Source: Burkholderiaceae bacterium
GTDB lineage: Bacteria; Pseudomonadota; Gammaproteobacteria; Burkholderiales; Burkholderiaceae_C
Assembly (NCBI GenBank): GCA_031256125.1
Contig: JAIRRE010000329.1
Coordinates: 1-7,500 of the forward strand
Length of the DNA stretch: 7,500 nt
Reading direction: 5' to 3'
In this document: piece after piece, positions 1-6,807 of the stretch
Position numbering within the stretch: position 1 is the first letter of the stretch
How the letters are laid out: each line of letters begins with the position of its first letter
Translations under genes and position numbers: made by a program
Notes under the pieces: model-generated
The model's input: only the letters and a program-made list of their open reading frames with translations
What the model was told of the DNA's origin: nothing
Databases searched by the model: none

Positions 1-341
1 TGAATTTGCACCGAACCGCCATCGGGCAAGGCGATACGCGCCGAAACCTCGCCTTCGCCGAGCAGTTGCGCCAGCAGGCGGTGCGCGTGAATATCGAGTT
101 CGTCCAGCGCAAGGTTAAGGCACTTGCCCTCGGAGCCTGCCCCGAAAGCATCGACCACCCCGCGCAAGAGTTGCCGCACGGCATCTGCGCCGCGCTCGCC
201 CGGTTCCGGGGACGGCGGCGCGCGATAGGTTTGTACTTCAACCGGCAACGGCAGGCAAGCCCAGTCCTTATCGCCCGGCTGGGCGGGTTGCGAACCGGGG
301 CCGGTCGAAAACGGCTGGATGGGAATGACGGTAGGAGACAC
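1..341 (-). CDS. hupH: Hydrogenase maturation protein HupH/HyaF family, N-terminal part (runs off left edge)
   Basis: Reading the minus strand from GTG at 341 gives 113 residues open to the window edge. HyaF of E. coli is about 285 residues, so well over half is missing. Family marks seen: a GPGSQP segment near residue 16, a WACLPLPVEV stretch near residue 29 where HyaF has its MNPLPI segment, and LLGEGEVSARI near residue 95, which is nearly identical to HyaF LLGEGEVSVRI. Members of this family assist maturation of the uptake hydrogenase in the cytoplasm; the precise step is not settled. GTG 341 is preferred because it restores the usual N-terminal length and has AGGA about 10 bases upstream. 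An in-frame GTG at 371 lies inside the vapC relic, has no ribosome site and looks spurious. It is the last hup gene visible; hyp genes may follow outside the window (inference). Confidence 0.88.
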   Translation of the reverse strand, partial: MSPTVIPIQPFSTGPGSQPAQPGDKDWACLPLPVEVQTYRAPPSPEPGERGADAVRQLLRGVVDAFGAGSEGKCLNLALDELDIHAHRLLAQLLGEGEVSARIALPDGGSVQI

Positions 342-363
342 GCGGCTGGGTTCCTGTAAAAGC

Positions 364-496
364 CTATTCACTATTCATGAGCCACGGATTGACAAGAACA
401 ACCCCGGTTTGCTTGAAGTCGGCCACGTTGCGCGTAACCACGGCCATGCCATGTACGCAACTCGGACCGCACGTTGGAATCAACCAAGTACATCAT
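364..496 (-). pseudogene. VapC-type PIN-domain toxin relic, internally deleted and frameshifted
   Basis: The minus strand starts at ATG 496 with MMYLVDSNVRSELR, the classic N-terminus of VapC/FitB-like PIN ribonucleases (the first catalytic Asp would be D6). From about 456, in a different frame, it reads VHGMAVVTRNVADF and then TGVVLVNPW, ending at TAG 366-364: this is the usual PIN C-terminus with its HG-x4-TRN-x2-DF and TGV-x3-NPW blocks. Intact family members are about 130-140 residues, so roughly 90 central residues, including the middle acidic residues, are gone and the join shifts the frame. The frame from 496 itself ends after 41 codons at TAG 373-371. It should make no active toxin. 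The relic lies in the gap between hupG and hupH, in the same direction. No complete vapB antitoxin is present; the last bases before ATG 496 read EIRLVDFSE-stop with a vapBC-like stop/start overlap, but that is too short to call. Confidence 0.8.
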
Positions 497-520
497 TCGG
501 AAAAATCCACGAGCCGAATT

Positions 521-952
521 TCAAGATGCACACGCGGTGGCGTCTTGGCCGGGCAACGGCGCATCGCGCAGCCGGACGAATTCCCGCACGTAATCGGCCC
601 AGTCGCGCAGCCCGTCGATGACGCCGACGAGCGTGCCGTGCCGCAAAAACACCAGCCCCGGGTGGCGCAGCACGCCAAAGCGCCGCACCAGCGCGGCGCT
701 GGCGGGCGGGCAGGCAAACGCCACGTCGAACCCTTGCAGGCCGGGCTGGCGCAAAATTTCGGGCAGAATAACCAGCAAGTCGGCAAATTCGGGGCGCTGC
801 GCCGGGTTGTCCAGCGGCAGCAGAACCAGATGCGCCGAGCGCGCGGCCACGGCGTCGAGCGTGGTGTCATCGACTTGGATGTACCCCTGCTCCGCAAACC
901 GCTCGCGCAGTGTCGCCAGCGTCGGGCCGCAGGAAAGCGCGGTCAGCGTCAT
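521..952 (-). CDS. hupG: Hydrogenase small-subunit chaperone, HupG/HyaE/HoxO family
   Basis: This 143-residue protein has the length of HyaE (132) and HoxO. Matching segments are LVLLPLDNPAQRPEFADLLVILPEI... near residues 42-66 (HyaE has [20 protein letters not shown]) and RFGVLRHPGLVFLRHG with GVIDGLRDWADYV in the C-terminal half (HyaE: RFGVFRFPATLVF, GVLNGIHPWAELI). The family has a thioredoxin-like fold without a CxxC active site; none is seen here. Family members bind the Tat-signal-bearing small subunit before export and are needed for oxygen-tolerant enzymes. The start at ATG 952 overlaps the hupF stop by four bases (ATGA), with only a weak AGG upstream, so translational coupling is likely. 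A longer same-frame opening to 1438 exists but only overlaps hupF and hupD. After the stop, gene spacing breaks down because the vapC relic begins 24 bases further on. Confidence 0.88.
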   Translation of the reverse strand: MTLTALSCGPTLATLRERFAEQGYIQVDDTTLDAVAARSAHLVLLPLDNPAQRPEFADLLVILPEILRQPGLQGFDVAFACPPASAALVRRFGVLRHPGLVFLRHGTLVGVIDGLRDWADYVREFVRLRDAPLPGQDATACAS

Positions 953-1281
953 GGTTGCACCTGTGGCGGGGGCAGTTGTTGGCGCAGGTGCGCAGGCAGT
1001 TCCGGCTCGCGACCGGCCAGATCGCTGAAGTAACGGTCGATAGCCGCGCTGTCCGTTTGGCCGCGCGCGATGGCGTCCAGCGCATCCAGCGCCGCGTCGA
1101 TCTCGCGCGCCCGGGCAGCGTCGATCACTTCGCGCGCCGCGCCGAGGAAAGTCAGCACCCAAGTGCCCGGCGGCAGCGGGCCGGTCAGCGCCAAATCGAC
1201 GCCGCATAGCCCGTCGCGGCTCACGGCTTGGGCGCGCAAGCCTTCGCCAGAGACGATCCGGGCGGGAATACCGACACACAT
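949..1281 (-). CDS. hupF: HypC/HupF-type hydrogenase maturation chaperone
   Basis: This 110-residue protein begins MCVGIPARIV; Cys2 next to the initiator Met is the invariant HypC-family cysteine that contacts the large-subunit precursor and the Fe(CN)2CO carrier. A second block, WVLTFLGAAREVID (residues 42-55), fits HupF, where HypC has its VLVHxGFA segment; the HypC histidine is replaced by Phe here. Together with the longer C-terminus (HypC is about 90 residues) and the place inside the hup operon, this favours HupF over the general HypC. In Rhizobium leguminosarum HupF stabilises HupL during maturation, especially under higher oxygen. The residues after about 80 end in a proline-rich tail (LPPPQVQP). 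ATG 1281 overlaps the hupD stop by one base (TGATG), with GGAG at 1293-1290, eight bases upstream. Upstream in-frame codons as far as 1473 are hupD sequence in another frame. Confidence 0.88.
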   Translation of the reverse strand: MCVGIPARIVSGEGLRAQAVSRDGLCGVDLALTGPLPPGTWVLTFLGAAREVIDAARAREIDAALDALDAIARGQTDSAAIDRYFSDLAGREPELPAHLRQQLPPPQVQP

Positions 1282-1919
1282 CAGTCGTTCTCCGAACGGT
1301 GCGGCGCCGGCTGCCAGAAGCGCGTGTCGCCATACCGGTTGGCGCTTTGCGGCGACGGGCGCTGATCTTCGTAGGATGCAAGTGCCAGACTGGCGGCGTG
1401 CAGCGGCTCGGCGGCAGTGGCGCCGTCCGCACGCGCACGCGGCTCGGCGCCCCAGCGCGCCAGCCAGCAGCAAGCCTGCTGCACTGCGGGCGCCAGTTGC
1501 GCCTTGACCGGGGGGCGCAGACTGCCGCCGTAATCGTCGAGTTCGACCGGCTGCACGCCGATCAGCACGATTTCGCGCGGATAGTGACCCTTGAGCTGCG
1601 CGCAGGCCAGCACGTCGGCAAAGCCCATCTGGTGCAGACTCATGCGGCGCGCGGTAAGGCAGGTGGGCACCGCGTCACCCACGCGCACATCGAGCGCGCC
1701 GGGCGCGAGGCCGAAATCAACGGCATCGAACACGATCAGGCGTTGCGCCGATTCGACCAGCGGCAGCAGCGCCAAACCCTGCGTACCGCCATCGACCAGT
1801 TCCACTTGTGGCGGGCACACCCAGCCGGCATTGAGCGCTTCGACCGCGCGCACACCGAAACCTTCGTCGGCCCACAGTACGTTGCCGATGCCCAAAACGA
1901 CGATGCTTTCTGGAGCCAT
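1281..1919 (-). CDS. hupD: Hydrogenase-specific maturation endopeptidase (HupD/HyaD, peptidase M52)
   Basis: This 212-residue protein opens with VVLGIGNVLWADEGFGVRAVEAL, the M52 signature. Aligned by eye on E. coli HybD, the three nickel-sensing residues E16, D62 and H93 become E19, D65 (FDAVDFG) and H96 (SLHQMGFADVL), each shifted by three, so the active site is complete. The enzyme works in the cytoplasm and removes the HupL C-terminal peptide after nickel insertion. Residues from about 165 onward (LHAASLALASYEDQRPS...NRYGDTRFW) form an extension absent from HybD (164 residues) but in line with the longer HyaD/HupD proteins (about 195-200), so it is a subfamily trait rather than a fusion. 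ATG 1919 overlaps the hupC stop by one base (TGATG) without a clear ribosome site of its own, which suggests coupling. In-frame codons upstream to 2120 belong to hupC sequence. Confidence 0.94.
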   Translation of the reverse strand: MAPESIVVLGIGNVLWADEGFGVRAVEALNAGWVCPPQVELVDGGTQGLALLPLVESAQRLIVFDAVDFGLAPGALDVRVGDAVPTCLTARRMSLHQMGFADVLACAQLKGHYPREIVLIGVQPVELDDYGGSLRPPVKAQLAPAVQQACCWLARWGAEPRARADGATAAEPLHAASLALASYEDQRPSPQSANRYGDTRFWQPAPHRSEND

Positions 1920-2644
1920 CAGTTTTTGAACATGCGGTAGCCGCTGACCATGGTCGAGATCATGCTTTGCCGGGACATGATGTCTTCGCGGACGGCGGTA
2001 TAGATATGCACCATCACGAATAACGCCATCGCCCACATGCCCAGCCGATGCCAACTGTGCAGCGCCAAGCTGTTGCCGCCGGCCAGTGTCACCATCCAGC
2101 CGAACCCGTGCCAGGCCCAACTGGCATGGCCCAGCCCTTCACCGTACAGCGCAAAGCCGCTCAGGGCCATGAGGATCGCCACCACAAAAAAGCCCAGCAT
2201 CGCCAGTTGCCCGGCGGGGTTGTGGCCGATGTACTTGCGCGGGTAACGCTCCAGGAACAGGTACCAGCGCACCTCGAAGAAGAACTCGCGCCACCATTGC
2301 GAATCCCAAACGGGCACGATGAGTATTTCGCGCGCGTAGGCATTGCCCACCAGGGCGCAGTAGATGCGGAACAACAGACCCAGCGCAAACACATAGGCCG
2401 CGCTGAAATGGACGAAACGGATATAGCCCATCAAAAAATGCGCGCTGGCTTCGCCCGATAGCGTGGGCAGCGGCTTGCCGATCAGGTAACCGGTAACGCC
2501 CAGCACCACAATGCAAAGCGCGCTCAGCCAGTGCCACCAGCGCAGGAAAGCCTCGTAGACATAAACCGACATCACCCGCAGGCCGCCCTGCGTGCGCAGC
2601 CGGGTGGTGTCATCGTAGCTGTAGGTTTTGCGTGTGTTGCTCAC
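1919..2644 (-). CDS. hupC: [NiFe]-hydrogenase b-type cytochrome subunit (HupC/HyaC)
   Basis: This 241-residue integral membrane protein anchors HupSL to the periplasmic face of the inner membrane and passes electrons to quinone. Candidate haem ligands are H38 (RWWHWL), H79 (RFVHF), H199 (HSWHR) and H213 (MVHIY). The 14-residue gap between the last two matches Wolinella HydC H186/H200, and the H38-H79 gap of 41 matches its 42. Hydrophobic segments lie near residues 38-56, 78-98, 145-167 and 197-217, fitting four membrane helices. The start is GTG 2644, five bases after GGAGG (2654-2650) and 21 bases after hupL. Methionine 25 (MSVYVYEAFLRWWHW) would give an N-terminus closer to E. coli HyaC but lacks as good a ribosome site, so the first 24 residues are the least certain part. 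Confidence 0.94.
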   Translation of the reverse strand: MSNTRKTYSYDDTTRLRTQGGLRVMSVYVYEAFLRWWHWLSALCIVVLGVTGYLIGKPLPTLSGEASAHFLMGYIRFVHFSAAYVFALGLLFRIYCALVGNAYAREILIVPVWDSQWWREFFFEVRWYLFLERYPRKYIGHNPAGQLAMLGFFVVAILMALSGFALYGEGLGHASWAWHGFGWMVTLAGGNSLALHSWHRLGMWAMALFVMVHIYTAVREDIMSRQSMISTMVSGYRMFKN

Positions 2645-2649
2645 GGCGG

Positions 2650-2654
2650 CCTCC
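2650..2654 (-). promoter_or_regulatory. Ribosome binding site supporting the GTG start of hupC
   Basis: GGAGG lies in the 21-base hupL-hupC gap, five bases before GTG 2644. It argues for the GTG start rather than the internal ATG at 2572. Confidence 0.6.
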
Positions 2655-2665
2655 GATTCCCGCGT

Positions 2666-4459
2666 TCAGCGGACCTGGACGTTGACCAGTTCCTCGCCAG
2701 CGGCGCTCATCACGTGGGTCGAGCAGGCCAGGCACGGGTCGAAACTGTGCAGCGTGCGCAAAATTTCCAGCGGCTCGTCAGGCTTGGCCATTTTGGTGTT
2801 CATCAGGCTGGCCTCGAACGCGCCGATCTGGCCTTTTTCGTCGCGCGGCGAACCGTTCCAGGTGGTCGGCACGATGCACTGGTAGTTGTCGATCTTGGTA
2901 TCGCGGATCTTGATCCAGTGGCCCAGCGCGCCGCGCGGCGCCTCGGTAAAGCCCGCGCCCTTGGCCTCTTTGGGCCAGGTGTCGGGCCGCCACTTGTCCA
3001 CGTTCGCCGTGGCGGTATCGCCCGCCTTGATGTTGGCCATCAGGCGGTCGAAGAAATACTTGAGCTTGCCCGCGGCCCAGTCCGCTTCCAGCCCGCGCGC
3101 GGCGGTGCGGCCCAGCGTGGAGTTAAGCGCGGACACCGGCGCGCCGAGCTTGGCCAGGAGCGCATCCACCGGCTCCTTGATGTCCGGGCGGTTCTGGTGG
3201 TAGCCGATCAGGTAGCGCGCCAGCGGCCCGACTTCCATGGGGTGGCCGCGCCAGCGCGGGGCCTTGATCCAGGAATATTTACCCGATTCGTCAATTTCCT
3301 CGATCTTGGTCTTGCTGCCTTTGGTGGCCGCGCCCAATTCAAAGTGCGGTTCGGTCACGCCGTCGAACGGGTGCAGACCGCTCTTGCCTTCGGGATAGCT
3401 GTACCAGGAGTGCGCGACGAATTCCTGTATCTCGTCGGGGTTGTTCAAATCGACCGGCTGGATCTCGTTGAAATTGCCATTGATGACCGCGCCGCGCGGC
3501 GCCAGCAGGCTCTTGTCGCTGTAGTCGTTGGCGTGATCGGGAAAATCGCCATACGAAAGTACCGACTGCCCGGAAATGCCGCCGCCAATAGCCGCCCAGT
3601 CTTTATAGAAGCTGGCTATCGCCACCAGGTCGGGCAGATAGACCTGCTGGATGAACTCGATAGAACGGTCGATGATTTGCGACACCAAGTTCAGCCGCTC
3701 CATGTTGACCGCCCCGACCGCGCCCACGTCGTCAATGTTGATGGCGCATGGCACGCCGCCCACCAGCCAGTTGGGGTGCGGGTTTTTGCCGCCAAATACG
3801 GTATGAATCTTGACGATTTCTTTCTGGAAATCGAGTGCTTCCAGGTAATGCGCCACCGCCATCAAGTTGGCTTCGGGCGGCAGCTTGTAGGCCGGGTGGC
3901 CCCAGTAACCGTTGCGGAACGGCCCAAGCTGGCCGGAATCGACAAACCGTTTCAGGCGCGCTTGCAAGTCGCGGAAGTACCCCGGCGAAGACAGCGGCCA
4001 GTTGGAAATGCTCTGCGCCAGCTCCGAGGTCTTCTTGGGGTCGGCCGAAAGCGCGCTCACCACGTCCACCCAATCGAGCGCGTGCAGGTGGTAGAAGTGC
4101 ACCAGATGGTCCTGCACCCACAGCGTAGCCTGCATCATGTTGCGGATCAGGTTGGCGTTCTCGGGAATCTGGATGCCCAGCGCGTTTTCCACCGCGCGCA
4201 CCGAGGTTAGCGCGTGCGTGCCGGTGCACACGCCGCAAATACGCTCGGTAAACGCCCAGGCATCGCGCGGATCGCGCCCTTTGAGGATCACCTCCAGCCC
4301 GCGCCACATGGTGCCGGTGGAAACCGCGTTGGTGATGACGTTGTTGCCGTCAAGGTTGACCTCGCAGCGCAAATGGCCCTCGATGCGCGTGACCGGATCG
4401 ACGACGACGCGCTTGCCGCTGTTATCGAGCGTGAAGCCTTGGGTTTGTTGGGTGCTCAT
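2666..4459 (-). CDS. hupL: Uptake [NiFe]-hydrogenase large subunit
   Basis: This 597-residue protein (the same length as E. coli HyaB) holds the NiFe(CN)2CO centre that splits H2 in the periplasm. Nickel ligands are all visible: [10 protein letters not shown] gives C75 and C78, and DPCLACSTH gives C576 and C579. E28 (RIEGH) matches the conserved proton-transfer glutamate. The SVRAVENAL run after the first motif and [11 protein letters not shown] at the end are typical of group 1 membrane-bound enzymes. Cleavage by HupD is expected after H582, releasing a 15-residue tail that starts VMSAAGEEL. The protein has no signal of its own and is co-exported with HupS through Tat. ATG 4459 overlaps the hupS stop (TGATG) and follows GGAGG at 4471-4467 by seven bases; a GTG one codon earlier sits too close to that site. 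Confidence 0.97.
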   Translation of the reverse strand: MSTQQTQGFTLDNSGKRVVVDPVTRIEGHLRCEVNLDGNNVITNAVSTGTMWRGLEVILKGRDPRDAWAFTERICGVCTGTHALTSVRAVENALGIQIPENANLIRNMMQATLWVQDHLVHFYHLHALDWVDVVSALSADPKKTSELAQSISNWPLSSPGYFRDLQARLKRFVDSGQLGPFRNGYWGHPAYKLPPEANLMAVAHYLEALDFQKEIVKIHTVFGGKNPHPNWLVGGVPCAINIDDVGAVGAVNMERLNLVSQIIDRSIEFIQQVYLPDLVAIASFYKDWAAIGGGISGQSVLSYGDFPDHANDYSDKSLLAPRGAVINGNFNEIQPVDLNNPDEIQEFVAHSWYSYPEGKSGLHPFDGVTEPHFELGAATKGSKTKIEEIDESGKYSWIKAPRWRGHPMEVGPLARYLIGYHQNRPDIKEPVDALLAKLGAPVSALNSTLGRTAARGLEADWAAGKLKYFFDRLMANIKAGDTATANVDKWRPDTWPKEAKGAGFTEAPRGALGHWIKIRDTKIDNYQCIVPTTWNGSPRDEKGQIGAFEASLMNTKMAKPDEPLEILRTLHSFDPCLACSTHVMSAAGEELVNVQVR

Positions 4460-5589
4460 CACCGTACCTCCTCGTGATGGGTCGGCTCAAGCGCTTTGAG
4501 GTCCTGCTGCTTGAGCCTGGTGTTGCGGATAACGCTGACCACCGCGTGCGCCGCGATGGCCGCAGCCGCCACGCCGACCGTCGCCAGGCCGATGCGGTCG
4601 GCATTGGTTTCGATACCGAACTGGTTGATGTCCACCACCCGGTCATAGAACGACCCCTTGTCCCAGAAGCCGTTTTCCGAGCAGCCCAGGCAGCCGTGGC
4701 CGGACTGGATCGGAAACGACACACCGCCGTTCCAGCGCACGGTGGAACAGGCGTTGTAGGTGGTGGGGCCTTTACAGCCCATCTTGTACAGGCAGTAGCC
4801 CTTGCGCGCGCCTTCGTCGTCCCACGCCTCCACGAATTGGCCGGCGTCGAAGTGCGGACGCCGGTAGCACTTGTCGTGGATGCGCTGGCCGTAAAACATC
4901 TTGGGCCGGCCCTGGCGATCCAGCGGCGGAATGCGGTCGAACGTCACCAGATACGTGATGACCGCCGCCATCACTTCGGGAATCGGCGGGCAGCCCGGCA
5001 CCTTGATGATGGGCTTGTCGAAAATCACGTCGGCCACCGGCGTGGCGCGCGTCGGGTTGGGCTTGGCCGCCTGCACGCAACCCCACGACGCGCAGGAACC
5101 CCAGGCAATGATGGCCTTGGCGTCGGCGGAAACGCGCTTCAACTTTTCCACGAACGGCTCGCCGCCCGGAAAGCAAAACATCCCATCCTCATTGAGCGGC
5201 GGGTTGCCCTCCACGGCGACGATGTAGTTGCCTTTGTATTTGGTGGTGATGTCGGTCAGAATCGCCTCGGCCTGTGTACCCGCCGCGGCCATGATGGTGT
5301 CGTCGTAATCGAGCGAGATCATGGACAGAATCGCGTCCTTGGCCAGCGGATGCGCGCTGCGGATGAACGACTCGGTGCAGCAGGTGCATTCCAGCCCGTG
5401 CAGCCAGATCACCGGCGTGCGCGGCTTGGTTTCCAGCGCCTGCGCGATGCGTGGGACAAACCCCGCGCCCAACCCCAGCGCCGTTGCCGTCAGGCTGCAA
5501 AATTTCAGAAAACTGCGCCGCGTTACGCCCTGCGCGCGCATCACGCCGTAGAAGGTTTCCAGATCAGAAACCGGGGTGGCTTGCTCCAT
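4459..5589 (-). CDS. hupS: Uptake [NiFe]-hydrogenase small subunit, oxygen-tolerant (group 1d) type
   Basis: This 376-residue precursor passes electrons from HupL through three Fe-S clusters. It has a Tat signal (TRRSFLKF, residues 23-30, then a hydrophobic stretch) with likely cleavage after A51 (RIAQA before LETKP). In mature numbering the proximal cluster cysteines 17, 19, 20, 115, 120 and 149 are all present (precursor C68, C70, C71, C166, C171, C200). The extra C19 and C120 are those of the [4Fe-3S] cluster in oxygen-tolerant enzymes. Distal ligands are H238, C241, C266 and C272; medial ligands are C281, C300 and C303. A C-terminal membrane helix spans about residues 331-354. ATG 5589 is chosen over 5637 because GGAGG (5602-5598) lies eight bases upstream and the resulting N-terminus, ahead of [17 protein letters not shown], resembles HyaA. 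Confidence 0.97.
   Translation of the reverse strand: MEQATPVSDLETFYGVMRAQGVTRRSFLKFCSLTATALGLGAGFVPRIAQALETKPRTPVIWLHGLECTCCTESFIRSAHPLAKDAILSMISLDYDDTIMAAAGTQAEAILTDITTKYKGNYIVAVEGNPPLNEDGMFCFPGGEPFVEKLKRVSADAKAIIAWGSCASWGCVQAAKPNPTRATPVADVIFDKPIIKVPGCPPIPEVMAAVITYLVTFDRIPPLDRQGRPKMFYGQRIHDKCYRRPHFDAGQFVEAWDDEGARKGYCLYKMGCKGPTTYNACSTVRWNGGVSFPIQSGHGCLGCSENGFWDKGSFYDRVVDINQFGIETNADRIGLATVGVAAAAIAAHAVVSVIRNTRLKQQDLKALEPTHHEEVR
4467..4473 (-). promoter_or_regulatory. Ribosome binding site for hupL inside the hupS 3' end
   Basis: GAGGAGG on the minus strand ends seven bases before ATG 4459 and lies within the last codons of hupS. It lets ribosomes reload at the TGATG overlap and supports ATG 4459 over GTG 4462. 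Confidence 0.75.
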
Positions 5590-5597
5590 ACCAAGAA

Positions 5598-5602
5598 CCT
5601 CC
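5598..5602 (-). promoter_or_regulatory. Ribosome binding site deciding the hupS start
   Basis: The minus strand reads GGAGG here, eight bases before ATG 5589. Upstream in-frame codons at 5637, 5613 and 5604 lack such a site (the ATG at 5604 overlaps it), so this fixes the start used for hupS. Confidence 0.75.
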
Positions 5603-5657
5603 ATGTAAAACATCCGCGTCGCTTCGCCGGGCCGCAACGCGGTGCAAAGGTAACACG

Positions 5658-5700
5658 ATCCGACACATTTTTTGACTCAGCGGTGACTTTAATGCGACAC
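5658..5700 (-). repeat. Two direct copies of GTGTCGSAT upstream of hupS
   Basis: The minus strand carries GTGTCGCAT at 5700-5692 and GTGTCGGAT at 5666-5658, eight of nine bases identical and 34 bases apart, about three helical turns. An inverted GACAC sits just upstream at 5721-5717. The first copy overlaps the spacer of the possible promoter. This could be a pair of regulator half-sites, but short repeats like this can arise by chance. Confidence 0.3.
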
Positions 5701-5714
5701 CTGCGCCGTTCCAA
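5686..5714 (-). promoter_or_regulatory. Possible weak sigma-70 promoter for hupS
   Basis: In the permease-hupS gap the minus strand reads TTGGAA (5714-5709), a 17-base spacer, then TAAAGT (5691-5686); each hexamer matches four of six consensus bases. The spacing is ideal but the boxes are weak, and such matches occur by chance. If real, it would give a leader of about 90 bases and allow hupS to be expressed apart from the permease gene. No convincing sigma-54 site, common for hup genes, was found. Confidence 0.25.
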
Positions 5715-5721
5715 TTGTGTC

Positions 5722-6807
5722 TCAGCGCGCCGCCACCACCGCCGGCGACCCGACGCCATCGGCATCGCTGTGGGTACGCCGCCAGCGGTAAAGCGCCGCC
5801 GAGGCAATCCAGCACAACGCGAACGCCATCACGATCACATAACCGATGGTACCGACCTGATCGCCCAGCGCTCCGATGGCATCCCAGAAACGCCCCTGCA
5901 AATGCAGCCGGTCGGCAAACAGGCCCAGCGCCTCGATGCTGCCGACGATCACCGCCACGGCCACCGACACCGACGTCATGACGATGTTGTAGTAAAGCTT
6001 GCGCGCCGGGTTGCCGAAAGCCCAGCCGTAGGCGCGCAACATGAAGATGCCATCGGTCGTATCCACCAGCGACATGCCGGCCGTGAATAGCGCCGGGAAC
6101 ACCAGCATCGACCACACCGGCAAGCCCTGCGTGGCGCTGGTCGCGGCAATACCCAGCAGACCGATTTCAGTGGCGGTATCAAAGCCCAGGCCAAACAGAA
6201 AACCCAGCGGATACATGTGCCAACTGCGCGTAATCAGCCGGAACAGCGGCCGCAGCAGGCGCGCCAGCAAACCGCGACCGGCCAACAGCTTGTCCAGGTC
6301 TTGTTCCACATAAGGCTCGCCCCGGCGCAGCCGCGCGAACTTGCGCACCACCGCGCACAGAATCACCAAATTGACCACCGCGATCACCAGCAGGAACCCC
6401 GTGGAAACCAGCGTGCCGATGATTGCGCCCGCGTTTTTCAACGGCGCCAGCGGCTCCTGCAACGCCGTCGCGGTCATGGCAATGGCCACCGACGCCAGCA
6501 CCACCACGCTTGAATGCCCCAGCGAAAACCACAGCCCCACCGTCATGGGCCGCTGCCCCGCCTGCATCAGCTTGCGCGTGATGTTGTCGATTGCCGCGAT
6601 GTGGTCCGCATCCACCGCATGGCGCAACCCCAGCGTATAGGCCAACAGCCCGGTCCACAGCAGCAGCGGATGCTGGCGAAAAGCCACCAATGCCCAAAGC
6701 CAAGCCGCCGCGTTGAAGAACAACAAAAAAGCGTAGATGCGAACGATGCGGCGGCTCTGCGAAGCTTGCACTTGACTGGGCGGTGCGCCCGTTGCGGCGG
6801 TAAGCAT
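5722..6807 (-). CDS. High-affinity nickel permease, NiCoT family (HoxN/NixA-like)
   Basis: This 361-residue inner-membrane protein has the family's length (HoxN is 351) and all its signatures: RHAVDADHIAAIDN (62-75) with the HX4DH metal motif in helix II, FSLGHSSVV (95-103), LGFDTATEIG (207-216) and GMSLVDTTDG (244-253). About eight hydrophobic segments are visible, with a basic cytoplasmic loop near residues 154-195. It imports Ni2+ (possibly also Co2+). Its position directly upstream of hupS on the same strand, with a 132-base gap, points to nickel supply for the hydrogenase; Cupriavidus hoxN is likewise in the hydrogenase gene cluster. Specificity for nickel over cobalt cannot be read from sequence alone. 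The start at ATG 6807 has no Shine-Dalgarno sequence (the minus strand upstream is CTCCTCCC), so GTG at codon 13 or leaderless translation is possible. Confidence 0.93.
   Translation of the reverse strand: MLTAATGAPPSQVQASQSRRIVRIYAFLLFFNAAAWLWALVAFRQHPLLLWTGLLAYTLGLRHAVDADHIAAIDNITRKLMQAGQRPMTVGLWFSLGHSSVVVLASVAIAMTATALQEPLAPLKNAGAIIGTLVSTGFLLVIAVVNLVILCAVVRKFARLRRGEPYVEQDLDKLLAGRGLLARLLRPLFRLITRSWHMYPLGFLFGLGFDTATEIGLLGIAATSATQGLPVWSMLVFPALFTAGMSLVDTTDGIFMLRAYGWAFGNPARKLYYNIVMTSVSVAVAVIVGSIEALGLFADRLHLQGRFWDAIGALGDQVGTIGYVIVMAFALCWIASAALYRWRRTHSDADGVGSPAVVAAR

Noticed and set aside
6..359. 117-codon plus-strand frame at the left edge
   Set aside because: It is antisense to hupH, whose minus-strand reading contains the conserved LLGEGEVS block.
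953..1438. N-terminal extension of hupG reaching to 1438
   Set aside because: The added residues are arginine-rich out-of-frame readings of hupF and hupD; ATG 952 gives the family length and an ATGA overlap.
2531..4210. 559-codon open frame on the plus strand
   Set aside because: It lies antisense to hupL, which has complete family motifs and the correct length. Its composition (many R, H, Q, V runs) is the usual by-product of high-GC codon use on the other strand, and no domain is recognisable.
5590..5637. Longer hupS start at 5637
   Set aside because: The added 16 residues are unlike known small-subunit N-termini and cover the GGAGG that serves ATG 5589.
5634..5647. Sigma-54-like TTGCACCGCGTTGC on the minus strand before hupS
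   Set aside because: The TTGC element is one base too close for the required GG-N10-GC spacing and the first GG is missing, so it is not a credible sigma-54 promoter.
4474..6090. 538-codon open frame on the plus strand
   Set aside because: It is antisense to hupS, the intergenic gap and part of the permease gene, crossing gene borders. It shows no recognisable motif and only antisense-type composition.
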